Positions 52,673-61,721 of a stretch of 64,000 bases of DNA are shown piece by piece (the stretch's first letter is position 1; each line of letters starts with the position of its first letter). Below the pieces are notes generated by a model. It had not been told where the DNA came from. It searched no databases and was given only the letters and a program-made list of their open reading frames with translations. This stretch comes from WLMZ01 sp043753895 (GTDB taxonomy: Bacteria > Actinomycetota > Acidimicrobiia > Acidimicrobiales > Ilumatobacteraceae): positions 62,001 through 126,000 of the forward strand of contig JAYUWK010000052.1 in the NCBI GenBank assembly GCA_043753895.1, given 5' to 3'. Both the position numbers and the translations under genes were made by a program.

Positions 52673-53275
52673 GTGAGTGATCATCCGCACCCCTATCGGG
52701 CGTTCTCGTCTGATGGGTACGTCGCACGTTGGCGCGCGGCAGTGATCGATCCCAACTCCGAGTCGAGCGACGCACATGAGGAGCTCACTCTGGTGTGGGA
52801 CAACGAGGCATGGACCGCAACTGGGGCCGTCGAGCGCGAGCAGGTGCAATACGTGGTGCGTATCTCGCCGGCGTGGCAGGTTCGCCAGTTCCTGCTGTTC
52901 CGCGACATGGACGAGCCCGACCTCTGGATCGGCACCGATGGGAACGGTCGGTGGGGTGAGATGAACGGCGCCCACCGCGAGGAACTCGACGGTTGCGTCG
53001 ACATCGAGCTGGCGTGTACACCATTCACGCACACGATTCCCATTCGCCGGTTGCCCTTGCATGTCGGCCACAGCGCCGAAATCACCGTCGCCTCCATCGA
53101 TGTCGAGACCCTCGATATCCAGCCGGTTCGGCAGCGGTACACACGCATCGACACGCATCGCTGGCAGGTGACACAGCTCGACACCGATACATCGAAGGAG
53201 TTCGACGTCGACGAGTACGGACTTCCCACCGACATCGACGACGGCGCTTCGTCGGGCTTCGTTCGAGTCACGTAG
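52673..53275 (+). CDS. Putative glycolipid-binding domain protein
   Basis: 200-residue soluble protein of the putative glycolipid-binding family. The diagnostic C-terminal block is ELDGCVDIELACTPFTHT, followed by IPIRRLPLHVG, and the start has the VWDNEAWTATG pattern. The structural family is a beta-barrel thought to bind lipidated sugars; no enzyme activity is known. The GTG start at 52673 is 41 bases from the divergent moeA start. It lies alone on its strand between moeA and galU. Confidence 0.78.
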   Translation: MSDHPHPYRAFSSDGYVARWRAAVIDPNSESSDAHEELTLVWDNEAWTATGAVEREQVQYVVRISPAWQVRQFLLFRDMDEPDLWIGTDGNGRWGEMNGAHREELDGCVDIELACTPFTHTIPIRRLPLHVGHSAEITVASIDVETLDIQPVRQRYTRIDTHRWQVTQLDTDTSKEFDVDEYGLPTDIDDGASSGFVRVT

Positions 53276-53352
53276 GCAATGTCAGCGACGCCGCGGCGCG
53301 GCTTTCCACTCGGCCGCGATCTCAACCCCAGCGGGCAGGTACTTCACCCGCG

Positions 53353-54231
53353 CTACGACGGCTCGCGGCGCAGGACGCGGTCGAGCTCGAGGCGAAACGC
53401 CTCGCCATAGCGCGGATGCTCGAGCGCCAATTCAACGACGGCACTGAGCCATCCGACGGGATTGCCGGTGTCGTAGCGACGAACATCGCGCAGCACCCCA
53501 TGAAAAGGGTGACTCGCCGCTTGCACCCGCAGCGCATCGGTGAGCTGCAGCTCGCCACCGGCACCGGGCTTCAGCGCGGCTATCGCATCGAACACATCGG
53601 GCGTGAGTACGTAGCGACCGATGATGATCAGGTCGCTCGGCGCGTCAGCGATCGCAGGCTTCTCGACGAGGTTGCGAACGGCCACGACACCTTCAGGGCT
53701 GATCTCGCCGATGGGATCGATCACGCCGTAGGCGCTGACCTCCTGCATCGGAACGCGCTTGAGACCCACCACGCTTCCACCTGTTGCGACGCACACCTCG
53801 CACATCGCGATGAGCAATTCGCTGGAACCCATGATCTCATCGGGTAGCAGCACCGCGAAGGGCTCGCTGCCGACTGCGTCGCGCGCGCAGCCGACCGCGT
53901 GACCAAGACCCAGCGCAGCGTGTTGATAGACGAAGCTCACCTGCACCTCACGGCCGATGGCACGCATTCGCTCGGCCATGTCGCCACGGCCGCTGGCCTC
54001 GAGCTTGGCGATGACTTCTGGCGCATCGGCGAAGTACGCCTCGATCGAGGGTTTGTTGCGGCTGTTCACGATGACGATGTGGTCGATGCCCGCGCCGACG
54101 GCCTCATCGATGATCAGCTGCAGCGCTGGGACGTCGATCACCGGGAGTAGTTCTTTGGGTACTGATTTCGTAGCCGGGAGGAATCGTGTGCCGAGGCCGG
54201 CGGCAGGGATGACGGCAGTACGCACACGCAT
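53353..54231 (-). CDS. galU: UTP-glucose-1-phosphate uridylyltransferase GalU
   Basis: 292-residue enzyme making UDP-glucose. The N-terminal nucleotide loop is PAAGLGTRFLPATK followed by SVPKELLPV; further blocks are QHAALGLGHAV, LLPDEIMG (metal Asp), LVEKP and GRYVLTPDVFD. Length and order are normal. The ATG at 54231 is used. In mycobacteria galU also lies between the fmdB/ruc gene and moeA1(glp), the same order as here. Confidence 0.95.
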   Translation of the reverse strand: MRVRTAVIPAAGLGTRFLPATKSVPKELLPVIDVPALQLIIDEAVGAGIDHIVIVNSRNKPSIEAYFADAPEVIAKLEASGRGDMAERMRAIGREVQVSFVYQHAALGLGHAVGCARDAVGSEPFAVLLPDEIMGSSELLIAMCEVCVATGGSVVGLKRVPMQEVSAYGVIDPIGEISPEGVVAVRNLVEKPAIADAPSDLIIIGRYVLTPDVFDAIAALKPGAGGELQLTDALRVQAASHPFHGVLRDVRRYDTGNPVGWLSAVVELALEHPRYGEAFRLELDRVLRREPS

Positions 54232-54259
54232 GGGGCGTGAGCCTACAAAGCCGATACGA

Positions 54260-54286
54260 TAAGCACTCGTCATTGGCGAGTGCCAA
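54260..54286 (+). promoter_or_regulatory. CIRCE element (HrcA operator) upstream of the FmdB-like gene
   Basis: TAAGCACTC-N9-GAGTGCCAA, compared with the consensus TTAGCACTC-N9-GAGTGCTAA: 16 of 18 arm bases match and the spacing is exact. A possible -10 (TACGAT at 54255-54260) abuts it, so transcription would begin inside the operator. It lies 21 bases upstream of the FmdB-like start, implying heat-shock control by HrcA. Confidence 0.88.
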
Positions 54287-54306
54287 CACGTTGCGGAGAC
54301 CCGGTT

Positions 54307-54732
54307 ATGCCCACCTACGTCTACAAGTTCATCGACTCAGGCGAGACCATCGAGGTACAGCAAGCCTTCAGCGACGATGCGCTCACCGAGGCTGTCCACC
54401 CCACCAGTGGGGTCTCGATGCCCGTCAAGAAGGTGTTCTTGCCCGTTGGCGTCACGTTCAAGGGCGGCGGCTTCTACAAGACCGATAGCCGTGGCGGCTC
54501 GAGCTCCAGCTCCACGTCCACGGCAAATTCAGGTGCGTCGGGCGGCTCGTCTTCTGACTCGGCCGGTTCCACGTCATCAGCGGGGTCCAGCGACTCGAGT
54601 TCAAGTTCCTCAGCTCCGGCGGCCACGCCTGCTGCGGCGAGTTCATCGAGTAGCTCCTCGGGAAGTTCTTCGCCAAGCTCCGCGGGTAGTTCTTCATCGA
54701 GCAGTGCTCCGGCGAACTCAACGTCGAGCTGA
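54307..54732 (+). CDS. Cysteine-less FmdB/Ruc-like protein with Ser-rich tail
   Basis: 141-residue FmdB-family protein. Residues 1-65 align with the FmdB zinc ribbon (MPTYVYKF, VQQAFSDDALTE, KKVFLPVGVTFKGGGFYKTD), but all four zinc Cys are gone: positions of the two CxxC pairs read FIDSGE and AVHPTSG. The last 75 residues are almost only Ser, Ala, Gly, Thr and Pro. The mycobacterial relative (Rv0991c/Ruc) is a redox-activated chaperone under HrcA; the CIRCE site here supports a chaperone role while redox control through zinc is lost. ATG 54307 has GGAG upstream. Confidence 0.82.
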   Translation: MPTYVYKFIDSGETIEVQQAFSDDALTEAVHPTSGVSMPVKKVFLPVGVTFKGGGFYKTDSRGGSSSSSTSTANSGASGGSSSDSAGSTSSAGSSDSSSSSSAPAATPAAASSSSSSSGSSSPSSAGSSSSSSAPANSTSS

Positions 54733-54814
54733 CGTCTCAGCCTCGCCGCTACTCTGACACTCTCCTTTCTGCTGGCTTCCCCCGTCTCTGCTCAAGTGCT
54801 CCCGGGAGGTTGCC

Positions 54815-55408
54815 ATGCAATGGTTACCCAATGTTCGGATGTTGTTGGGCCGTCGGCCGTGGATCTATTGGACGTGCGTCGCCGGCCTCGCTGTCGCGAT
54901 CGGTTCGTCGATCCACGGATCGCAAGCCGAGGTGCAGCGAGCGAGAGATCGATGGGGTGCCACGGTGCCTGCGTTGATGGCAACCCGCGCGATCACACCC
55001 GGCGAGCCGCTCGAGGGTGCGGTTGCCCTCCGGTTGGTTCCCGCAGCGGTGCTCGCACGGACCGCGCTCAGCGTCTTGCCAGCGCAAGCAACGGCGCGCC
55101 AGTCGATCGCTGACGGTGAGCTGGTGATGCGCAGCGACGTGGCTGTCGTGTCGGGCCCGGCGGCGCTGCTCCCCATGGACTGGGTGGGAGTCGCCGTGGA
55201 GGCCGACGATGCGGGCATGTTCAGGGTCGGCGACTCAGCAGTGGTGCTCGCCGGCGGCCAGACGCTCAGCCCGAACGCGGTAATCGTCGGTGTCAATGAA
55301 CACGGTGTCGTCGTGGGAGTCTCCGCAGCGGTTGCCGCAGCTGTGGCCGATGCTGCGAATCAGCACACGGCCGTCGTGGCGCTCAGCGCCAGCCCGCCGC
55401 CACGATGA
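54815..55408 (+). CDS. SAF-domain membrane protein (CpaB/RcpC-like)
   Basis: 197 residues. One N-terminal membrane helix (IYWTCVAGLAVAIGSSI) is followed by a SAF domain (MATRAITPGEPLEGA, LPAQATARQSIADGELV) and a second beta region. In Flp pili, CpaB/RcpC carries a SAF domain, but no pilus gene is seen here; in actinobacteria such a gene often follows fmdB. GGGAGG lies seven bases before ATG 54815. The 3' end overlaps uppP by 26 bases in antiparallel orientation. Confidence 0.75.
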   Translation: MQWLPNVRMLLGRRPWIYWTCVAGLAVAIGSSIHGSQAEVQRARDRWGATVPALMATRAITPGEPLEGAVALRLVPAAVLARTALSVLPAQATARQSIADGELVMRSDVAVVSGPAALLPMDWVGVAVEADDAGMFRVGDSAVVLAGGQTLSPNAVIVGVNEHGVVVGVSAAVAAAVADAANQHTAVVALSASPPPR

Positions 55409-56213
55409 CGAGAACGGTCACGCCCAGAGCGATTCGGTAGATCACGAACGGGGCGAAGCTGCGCGTGCGCACCCACTTGAGCGTGCCCCACACGGCGAGC
55501 CAACCGGTGATGCCACTGGCGATGATGCCGACGAGCATCGGCACTGCGAGACCGTCGGGAATGCCGTTCTTGGCCAGCTTTGCGCCCTTGTAGAGAACAG
55601 CCCCGCCCGTAATCGGCAGGCTCATCAGGAAGCTCACTCTCGCTGCCGCATCGCGGCTGAAGCCGAGGAACCGACCGGCGGTGATGGTGATGCCCGAACG
55701 GCTAGTGCCGGGGTTGAGCGCCAGCACCTGTGCGGCTCCGACGATGATCGCGTCGCGCTTGGAGTATTCCTCGAGCGTGCGCTTGCCGCGCAGGCTGTCG
55801 GCGTATAAAAGAATCAGGCCAAACACGATCATGCTCACCGCAATCAGGGCTGGCTTGCCCAACTTCTCGTCGATGCTCTTTTCGAGCAGGGCTCCCACGG
55901 CGGCACCCGGCAACGCCGACAGCATGAGCAACCAGGCGAGGCGGCCTTCCAGCGTGGTGGGGCGCTCGCGGTGCATCACCAGTTGCAGGCCATCGCGTAC
56001 GTAGACCCTCACCTCCTTGCGGAAGTAGGCAAGTGCCGCGATCAGGGTGCCGAGATGCAACGCAACATCAAAGGCCTTCTCCACCGAGACATTGGCGAAG
56101 TCGTTCCATCCGAACAGCCACGGCACCAGCAGCAGGTGTCCGCTCGACGAGATGGGCAGGAACTCCGACAGTCCCTGAACGATGCCCAAGATAATGGCGT
56201 GGAAGATCGGCAC
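55383..56213 (-). CDS. uppP: Undecaprenyl-diphosphatase UppP/BacA
   Basis: 276-residue membrane enzyme recycling undecaprenyl pyrophosphate for cell-wall synthesis. The signature SEFLPISSSGHLLL is near the N-terminus and the second motif NPGTSRSG is in the middle; both are complete, with Thr in place of the usual Val. At least seven hydrophobic helices can be counted. The start is GTG at 56213, ten bases behind the PHP gene, so the two share a transcript. Confidence 0.94.
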   Translation of the reverse strand: MPIFHAIILGIVQGLSEFLPISSSGHLLLVPWLFGWNDFANVSVEKAFDVALHLGTLIAALAYFRKEVRVYVRDGLQLVMHRERPTTLEGRLAWLLMLSALPGAAVGALLEKSIDEKLGKPALIAVSMIVFGLILLYADSLRGKRTLEEYSKRDAIIVGAAQVLALNPGTSRSGITITAGRFLGFSRDAAARVSFLMSLPITGGAVLYKGAKLAKNGIPDGLAVPMLVGIIASGITGWLAVWGTLKWVRTRSFAPFVIYRIALGVTVLVIVAAGWR

Positions 56214-56223
56214 GACGGAATGT

Positions 56224-56937
56224 TTAGTGGATGGAGGTGCTCGGCACCACCCGCGGCGTCCACGGGCGATGGTCGTCCCAGTGATGGCCGACGGCACGGC
56301 TGACCCGCAGTTTGGCAAGGAAGTCGCCAGCACCGTCGAAGTCGGGCATTTCCACGTAGGCCGCCCCGAGGGCGAGCGGCACGTGGGCGTCGCTGCCAGC
56401 TCCAGCGGCGAGATCGAACTCCTCCGCGAACTCGGCGGCGCGTGCGTTGAGCGAGCGCAATGATGTCTTCGCGTTGATCACTTCGATGGCATCGATGAGA
56501 CCCTCTTCGGTCAACGCGCGCATGGATGGCTCGGCAAGGTTGCGCCGCATCGGATCGAATGGGTGCGGGATGTAGACCAGGCCACCCTGATCGCGGATGA
56601 GACGCGCCGCATCGGCCGGCTGGGTCCCGATGGGCACGCGTTTAGTGAGGAACAAACCGATGATCTCTCCGGCGTGCGTCTTCAGTTCCTCGCCAACAAT
56701 CACGCGGCACGGAAGCTGGCGAGCCATTTCGACCGCGCCACTGATCGCGTTGTGATCGGTGATGCAGAGCACATCAATTCCACTTGCAACAACAGCGTCG
56801 AGCAACTCTTGTGGCGTGGTGGTGGAGTCACCGCTCCACATCGTATGACTGTGCATGTCGACGCGGACCCAGCCTGGCTGCAACGGCTCGGCCAGGTGTG
56901 GATGCCGCTTCACGGCCGCGGGCGTTGGCGCTGGCAT
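56224..56937 (-). CDS. PHP-domain phosphoesterase
   Basis: 237-residue PHP-domain protein. Metal ligands are visible in VDMHSHTMWSGDST (HxH), CITDHNA, YIPHPFDPMR and GSDAHVP. Its family hydrolyses phosphoesters, for example 5'-phosphonucleotides or histidinol phosphate; the target is unknown. The ATG at 56937 is used because the frame upstream is antisense to the reductase promoter. It precedes uppP in one operon. Confidence 0.85.
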   Translation of the reverse strand: MPAPTPAAVKRHPHLAEPLQPGWVRVDMHSHTMWSGDSTTTPQELLDAVVASGIDVLCITDHNAISGAVEMARQLPCRVIVGEELKTHAGEIIGLFLTKRVPIGTQPADAARLIRDQGGLVYIPHPFDPMRRNLAEPSMRALTEEGLIDAIEVINAKTSLRSLNARAAEFAEEFDLAAGAGSDAHVPLALGAAYVEMPDFDGAGDFLAKLRVSRAVGHHWDDHRPWTPRVVPSTSIH

Positions 56938-57006
56938 CTGGCCAAAGTACCGCACGCTGCGTCGAGGCACACGGTTGGCCGTCGCGTGACGTGGCATCAT
57001 CGACGG

Positions 57007-57822
57007 ATGGGAATCCGTCGTCGGCGTCGTCGGCGCTCGCTCTTCGTCACCGGTGCTTCTGGTCTGCTCGGCCGACACGTACTGCGCGCGCCCGGGCTCA
57101 GCTCGTGGAACCTGATTGCACCGAGTTCAAGGGCGCTCGACATTCGCCACCGCGACCAGGTGATCAGCGCGATCCGGGAATGGAAGCCTGACGCAGTGAT
57201 TCATCTTGCGTACAAGAACGACGACCGCCGCACCACGTTCGAGGGCAGTCGCAACGTGGCCGAGGCCGCGGCGGCTTGCGGTGCTCGATTGGTGCATCTC
57301 TCGACCGATGTCGTGTTCGGCGGGCGCGAGTTGCCCTATGTCGAATCCGATGCGCTCTCCCCGGCCACTGACTACGGACGGATGAAGGCCGAGGCAGAGG
57401 TCACCGTGATGGAGGCATGCGTCGCAGCGGTGACGGTACGCACGTCACTGATGTACGCCACCGACTTCTTGGCCCCCACGCAGCTGGCTGTGCAACGGGC
57501 ACTGCGCGGCGAGGAACAAATTTCGTTCTTCACCGACGAGTTTCGTTGCCCAGCCCACGCCGCCGATGTCGCTGCCGTATGCGCATCGCTGGCCGCGATG
57601 CCCGAGATCGTCGGGCCCTTACACGTGGCCGGGCCCGAAGCGCTCAGTCGCGCTGACTTCGCCGTTGCCATCGCCCGGAACCTCGGTATCGATCCCGCCG
57701 GGCTGTCCACGAGCACGCTTGCGGCGAGTGGCCTCGACCGACCGGGATGCGTGATGCTCGACTCGTCGCACGCCGCCTCGCTCGGGTTTCGGTGCCGCCC
57801 GGTGAGCGAGGCGCTCGGCTGA
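57007..57822 (+). CDS. NAD(P)-dependent reductase, RmlD/SDR-extended family
   Basis: 271-residue Rossmann protein of the dTDP-4-dehydrorhamnose reductase type. The nucleotide loop is LFVTGASGLLGRHVL, the catalytic Tyr/Lys pair is in ATDYGRMKAEAE, and LVHLSTDVVFGG precedes it. A run of Arg residues opens the protein. No other rhamnose gene is nearby, so the sugar substrate is open. ATG 57007 is divergent from the PHP gene. Confidence 0.85.
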   Translation: MGIRRRRRRRSLFVTGASGLLGRHVLRAPGLSSWNLIAPSSRALDIRHRDQVISAIREWKPDAVIHLAYKNDDRRTTFEGSRNVAEAAAACGARLVHLSTDVVFGGRELPYVESDALSPATDYGRMKAEAEVTVMEACVAAVTVRTSLMYATDFLAPTQLAVQRALRGEEQISFFTDEFRCPAHAADVAAVCASLAAMPEIVGPLHVAGPEALSRADFAVAIARNLGIDPAGLSTSTLAASGLDRPGCVMLDSSHAASLGFRCRPVSEALG

Positions 57823-57920
57823 TGTAGCTCCAAAATTTGGCCTGGTGAAGGTGTCTAAGATCAACATATTCGCTTGGGCAAAACGCGGGAGGCCGCTGCC
57901 CAGCTGAAGGGATGGTTCCT

Positions 57921-58837
57921 ATGTCGAACTTACCGCAATTGGGTGGGTCCATCTTCTTGACCGACGGTGGTCTGGAGACAGACCTGATCTTCCACAAGGG
58001 GGCCGACCTGCCCGAATTTGCGTCATTCATCTTGCACGAAGACTCATCCGGCGAAACGATGTTGCGCGACTACTTCGCCGACTACTTCCGAATCGGTGCC
58101 GATACCGGTCTTGGGCTCGTCTTGGAAACCGCAACATGGCGAGCGAGCCGTGATTGGGGTACCAAGCTCGGTTACGACGACGCACGCCTCCGGTCCGTCA
58201 ACCAGCGAGCCGCCGAGTTCATGATCGCTCTACGGGCCACCGATGCATCGGGCACTGTCGTCGTGAGCGGGTGTGTTGGGCCACGGGGTGACGCTTACTC
58301 CGATCTTGGGCCTGCAAGCGCCGACGAGGCGTTGGCCTATCACCGGCCGCAAGTCGAGGTGCTGGCCGGAGTGGCGTCGATCTGCTCACCGCCCTCACGC
58401 TGACCAACGTTGCTGAGGCCATCGGCTTCGTGCGAGCCGCAACCGAGCAGGGTGTGCCGTCCGTGGTGTCGTTCACCGTCGAGACCGATGGTCGGCTGCC
58501 ATCGGGCATGAGTTTGGCTGAAGCCATCGAGACGGTCGACGGCGAGACCGATACCGCCGCTGCCTACTTCATGATCAACTGTGCGCACCCCGATCACTTT
58601 GCCTCTGTGCTCGCCGGCACTACGCAAAGCCTGCAGCGTGTCCGTGGGGTCCGTGCAAATGCATCGCGGCTCAGCCACGAAGAGTTGGACAACAGCACCG
58701 AGTTGGATGACGGCGATCCGAGCGAATTCGGACATCAACTGGCAGCGCTCCACTCGACCAATCCACAGATCAGCATCCTCGGTGGTTGCTGCGGCACCGA
58801 CGTCCGCCATATCGCGTCGATTGCTGCATCTCGCTGA
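57921..58837 (+). pseudogene. Homocysteine S-methyltransferase family gene, frameshifted
   Basis: The N-terminal part (MSNLPQLGGSIFLTDGGLET to LAG) and the C-terminal part (from GVDLLTALTLT) lie in different frames. Moving back one base at about 58370 restores a normal 306-residue enzyme reading LAG-S-GVDLL. All zinc ligands are present in the joined product: SGCVGP, INCAHPDH and LGGCCGTD. The shift equals a one-base deletion (GGAGT for an expected GGAAGT). There is no slippery heptamer, so programmed frameshifting is unlikely; mutation or sequencing error is more likely. A start at ATG 57921 has AAGGGA upstream. Confidence 0.85.
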
Positions 58838-58871
58838 CACGACTGACGCATGCCCGGAGCAACACCAGCGG

Positions 58872-60224
58872 TCAGGCGCCGCTCATGGTGACGTCGCGGA
58901 TCACCAGGCTCACGCCTGCGGCGCGCATGGGGAGCCAGTCGACGTCGCCGCCGACCTCGACGATGTCGTGCAACATGCGCTGCAGCGTAGAGGCAATGGT
59001 GAACTCGCGAACCGGTGCGCCGAGCTGACCGTTGGCGATGAGCAGGCCCGACGCTCCGGTGGAAAAGTCACCGCTGATCGGGTTGACGCCGCTGTGCATG
59101 CCTTGCACCGTTTGAATCAGCACGCCATCGTCGACGTCGGCCACGAGTTCTGCCTGCGAGCGTGTGCCGGGTTGCAGTTGCATGGCCAGGCAGCCGACAC
59201 CGGGTGTGCCCTTGAAGCCACCCCGCACCGCGTTGCCGGTGCTCACGGTGCCGGCGCGGCGAGCGCTGTACGCCGAGTGCACGAAACCCTGCAGCACGCC
59301 AGCCTCGATGAGCGAGTTGCGGCGCGCTGCCAGACCCTCGCCATCGATGTCGGTTGCGGTGTATGCGTGCACGTTGGTTGGGTCGTCGACGAGCGTGAAC
59401 AGCGGTGACGCCACCGGTTCGCCGATGCGGTTCGCGAACAGGCTGCGGCCCTTGCTCACGTTCTCGCCGTTCAGCGCGCTACTGATCACCCCGAGAAACT
59501 GCGCTGTCACGTAGGGGTCGAGCACCACGGTGATGCGCTTGGATGGCGGCTTCACGGCACCCAGCAAGCGAGTAGCTCGATCGGCCGCCTCACGAGCCGC
59601 ACGAGCGAGATCGAACTCGATGGGCGAACGGCCGACGCTGAAGCCAAAACCCGTCTGCGTTTCGTCGCCATCGTCGGCCAACGTGCTCACCGACACGACG
59701 CAGCCGTTTTCGCGACCACTCACACGGATACCGGTGGTGCTGGCAACTGCGGCCTCACCGGACACATCGCTGTAGTCGGCGTCATCAACGCGAACACGCA
59801 GGTCGGCCGCGAGCGTAAGCCGTTCGAGTTCTTTGGCGAGCTCGATCTTTCGATCGGTGGGGTACGCAGCAAGCGCTTCGCTCCAGAGATCCTGCGGCAC
59901 CACGGGTACCCCATCGGCCTCGGCAAGACCAGCCCATTCGTCGGGTGTTCCGAACTGCACGTTGTCACGCGCCTGTTCGAGTACCGACGCAATCGCCGAT
60001 GGGTCGAGCGTTCCCGCATAGGCAAACCCGGTGCGGCCATCGCGGATCACGCGAATGCCGATGCCCTCGCTCTGCGCGCTGACGAAGTGCTCGATCTCAC
60101 CTTCGTACACGCGGATCTCGGTCTCGTTGCCGCGCGCCACGTATGCCTCGACCTGCTCGCCCAGGGCCGCCTGAGCAATGACGCGATCCGCGATGGCTTG
60201 CAGTTCAGGCGATGCGTTGCTCAT
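58872..60224 (-). CDS. tldE: TldE/PmbA metallopeptidase partner
   Basis: 450-residue TldE/PmbA protein, the non-metal partner of the TldD/TldE peptidase. Blocks include SEGIGIRVIRDGRTGFAYAG, SVSTLADDGDETQTGFGF, KPPSKRITVVLDPYV and PISGDFSTGASGLLI. The HExxxH of TldD is not present, as expected. Its ATG overlaps the tldD stop (ATGA), so the two chains are made together as a heterodimer. Confidence 0.93.
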   Translation of the reverse strand: MSNASPELQAIADRVIAQAALGEQVEAYVARGNETEIRVYEGEIEHFVSAQSEGIGIRVIRDGRTGFAYAGTLDPSAIASVLEQARDNVQFGTPDEWAGLAEADGVPVVPQDLWSEALAAYPTDRKIELAKELERLTLAADLRVRVDDADYSDVSGEAAVASTTGIRVSGRENGCVVSVSTLADDGDETQTGFGFSVGRSPIEFDLARAAREAADRATRLLGAVKPPSKRITVVLDPYVTAQFLGVISSALNGENVSKGRSLFANRIGEPVASPLFTLVDDPTNVHAYTATDIDGEGLAARRNSLIEAGVLQGFVHSAYSARRAGTVSTGNAVRGGFKGTPGVGCLAMQLQPGTRSQAELVADVDDGVLIQTVQGMHSGVNPISGDFSTGASGLLIANGQLGAPVREFTIASTLQRMLHDIVEVGGDVDWLPMRAAGVSLVIRDVTMSGA

Positions 60225-61612
60225 GCCGCGGTGCCACCGATGGTCATCGATTTGACCCGCAGCGTCGGCTGGCCATCGCCAACCGGCACGCCCTGGCCGT
60301 CCTTGCCGCACGTGCCGGGGTGGCCCATCGCGAAGTCGTTTGCCAAGGCATCGATGTCACGCAACACCTGTGGGCCATTCCCAATGAGGTTGCCCTCACG
60401 CAGTGGTTCGGTGATCTCGCCATTCTCGATGAGGTACGCCTCGGTCATCCCGAACACGAAGTCGCCGGTCGCGGTGTTCACACTGCCGCCGCCGAGCTTG
60501 GTCACGTACACGCCATTGGGTGTATTGCGAATGATGTCCTCGGGCAACTCGGTGCCGTTCAACACGTAGGTGTTGGTCATACGAACCATCGGCAGATGCA
60601 TGTAGCTCTGCCGACGGCCGTTGCCGGTGTGCGCGTGCCCCTGCTTGCGTGCCCGCAGGTGATCCCACATGTAGTCGGTGAGCACGCCATCTTGGATGAG
60701 CACGTTGTACTGGCTTGGATGACCTTCGTCGTCGATGCCGATCGCGCCCCACTCGCCCGCCATTGTGCCGTCGTCGACGAGCGTGACGAGCGACGATGCG
60801 ACCTGCTCGCCGATCTTGCCGCGATAGACGCTGGATCCCTTGCTGACGAGATCGGCCTCGAGACCGTGACCGCACGCCTCGTGGAACAGCACTCCCCCGG
60901 TGCCGGCCTTGATCACTACGGGTATCGCACCACTCGGGGCCGGGCGGGCACGCAGCTTGGTGATCGCCTGCTGCGCCGCGATGCGGGCGATCTCTTCGAC
61001 GTCGTGCTCATCGAACATCTCGAAGCCCATCGTGTGACCGAGTGATTCGAAACCCGTCTGCATGCCCGCATCACCATTGGCGACGACGCTGACGCGCAGC
61101 AGATGACGAACCTGTTCGTCGTGAGCGAGCAGGCCATCGCTGTTCGCCACGAGAATCGTCTTGCGGCTGTCGCCGTAGCCGGCCGATACCTGACCAATGG
61201 CGCCGCCCATCGAACGTGCGGCGTCGTTGACGCGTTGCAGCAACGCGACCTTGGCGGCTTTGCCGACGGTGTCGGGATAAATCTGGACGTGATTCACCAC
61301 ATGTGCGGGTGATTGGGTGAGTGCCACGGTACGCGTGCCGCCACCGCCCTGAGCCGCAACGGCACCAGCGGCCTCGGCCGCGCCGCGCAGGCCGGACTCG
61401 GTGAGGTCGGCCGTATACGCGAACCCGGTGGTCTCACCGCTGACCACGCGAATACCGGCGCCGCGATCGCGACCGCTCGTCACCTGTTCGACGCGACCAT
61501 CGTCGAGACCAGCCGACGTGGAGGACTTGTCCTCGGCATACACCTCAGCAAAATCGCCACCCCGACGTAGTGCGGTCGTGAGCACCCGTTCCAATACATC
61601 TTGTTCGATCAC
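60221..61612 (-). CDS. tldD: TldD metallopeptidase
   Basis: 463-residue catalytic subunit. The zinc motif HEACGHGLEADLV holds HExxxH; SSVYRGKIGEQVAS, MAGEWGAIGIDDEG and the C-terminal GKDGQGVPVGDGQP are conserved. With TldE it degrades unfolded peptides or trims modified peptide precursors; no such precursor is evident nearby. ATG at 61612. A 109-base gap upstream separates it from the divergent thioesterase. Confidence 0.95.
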   Translation of the reverse strand: MIEQDVLERVLTTALRRGGDFAEVYAEDKSSTSAGLDDGRVEQVTSGRDRGAGIRVVSGETTGFAYTADLTESGLRGAAEAAGAVAAQGGGGTRTVALTQSPAHVVNHVQIYPDTVGKAAKVALLQRVNDAARSMGGAIGQVSAGYGDSRKTILVANSDGLLAHDEQVRHLLRVSVVANGDAGMQTGFESLGHTMGFEMFDEHDVEEIARIAAQQAITKLRARPAPSGAIPVVIKAGTGGVLFHEACGHGLEADLVSKGSSVYRGKIGEQVASSLVTLVDDGTMAGEWGAIGIDDEGHPSQYNVLIQDGVLTDYMWDHLRARKQGHAHTGNGRRQSYMHLPMVRMTNTYVLNGTELPEDIIRNTPNGVYVTKLGGGSVNTATGDFVFGMTEAYLIENGEITEPLREGNLIGNGPQVLRDIDALANDFAMGHPGTCGKDGQGVPVGDGQPTLRVKSMTIGGTAA

Positions 61613-61721
61613 CGGACTAGCTTACCCACGCATCAAATTCATCGGCTGAGAGGAGTTCCCTGCCTTCGCCCCGCGGTCGGTGATTCCGCGCTGCGCCATA
61701 GGAGGCCGTAACCTTGCGGTT

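Noticed and set aside
57912..58837. Programmed -1 frameshift in the homocysteine methyltransferase gene
   Set aside because: No slippery heptamer or downstream structure at the shift point; mutation or sequence error is simpler.
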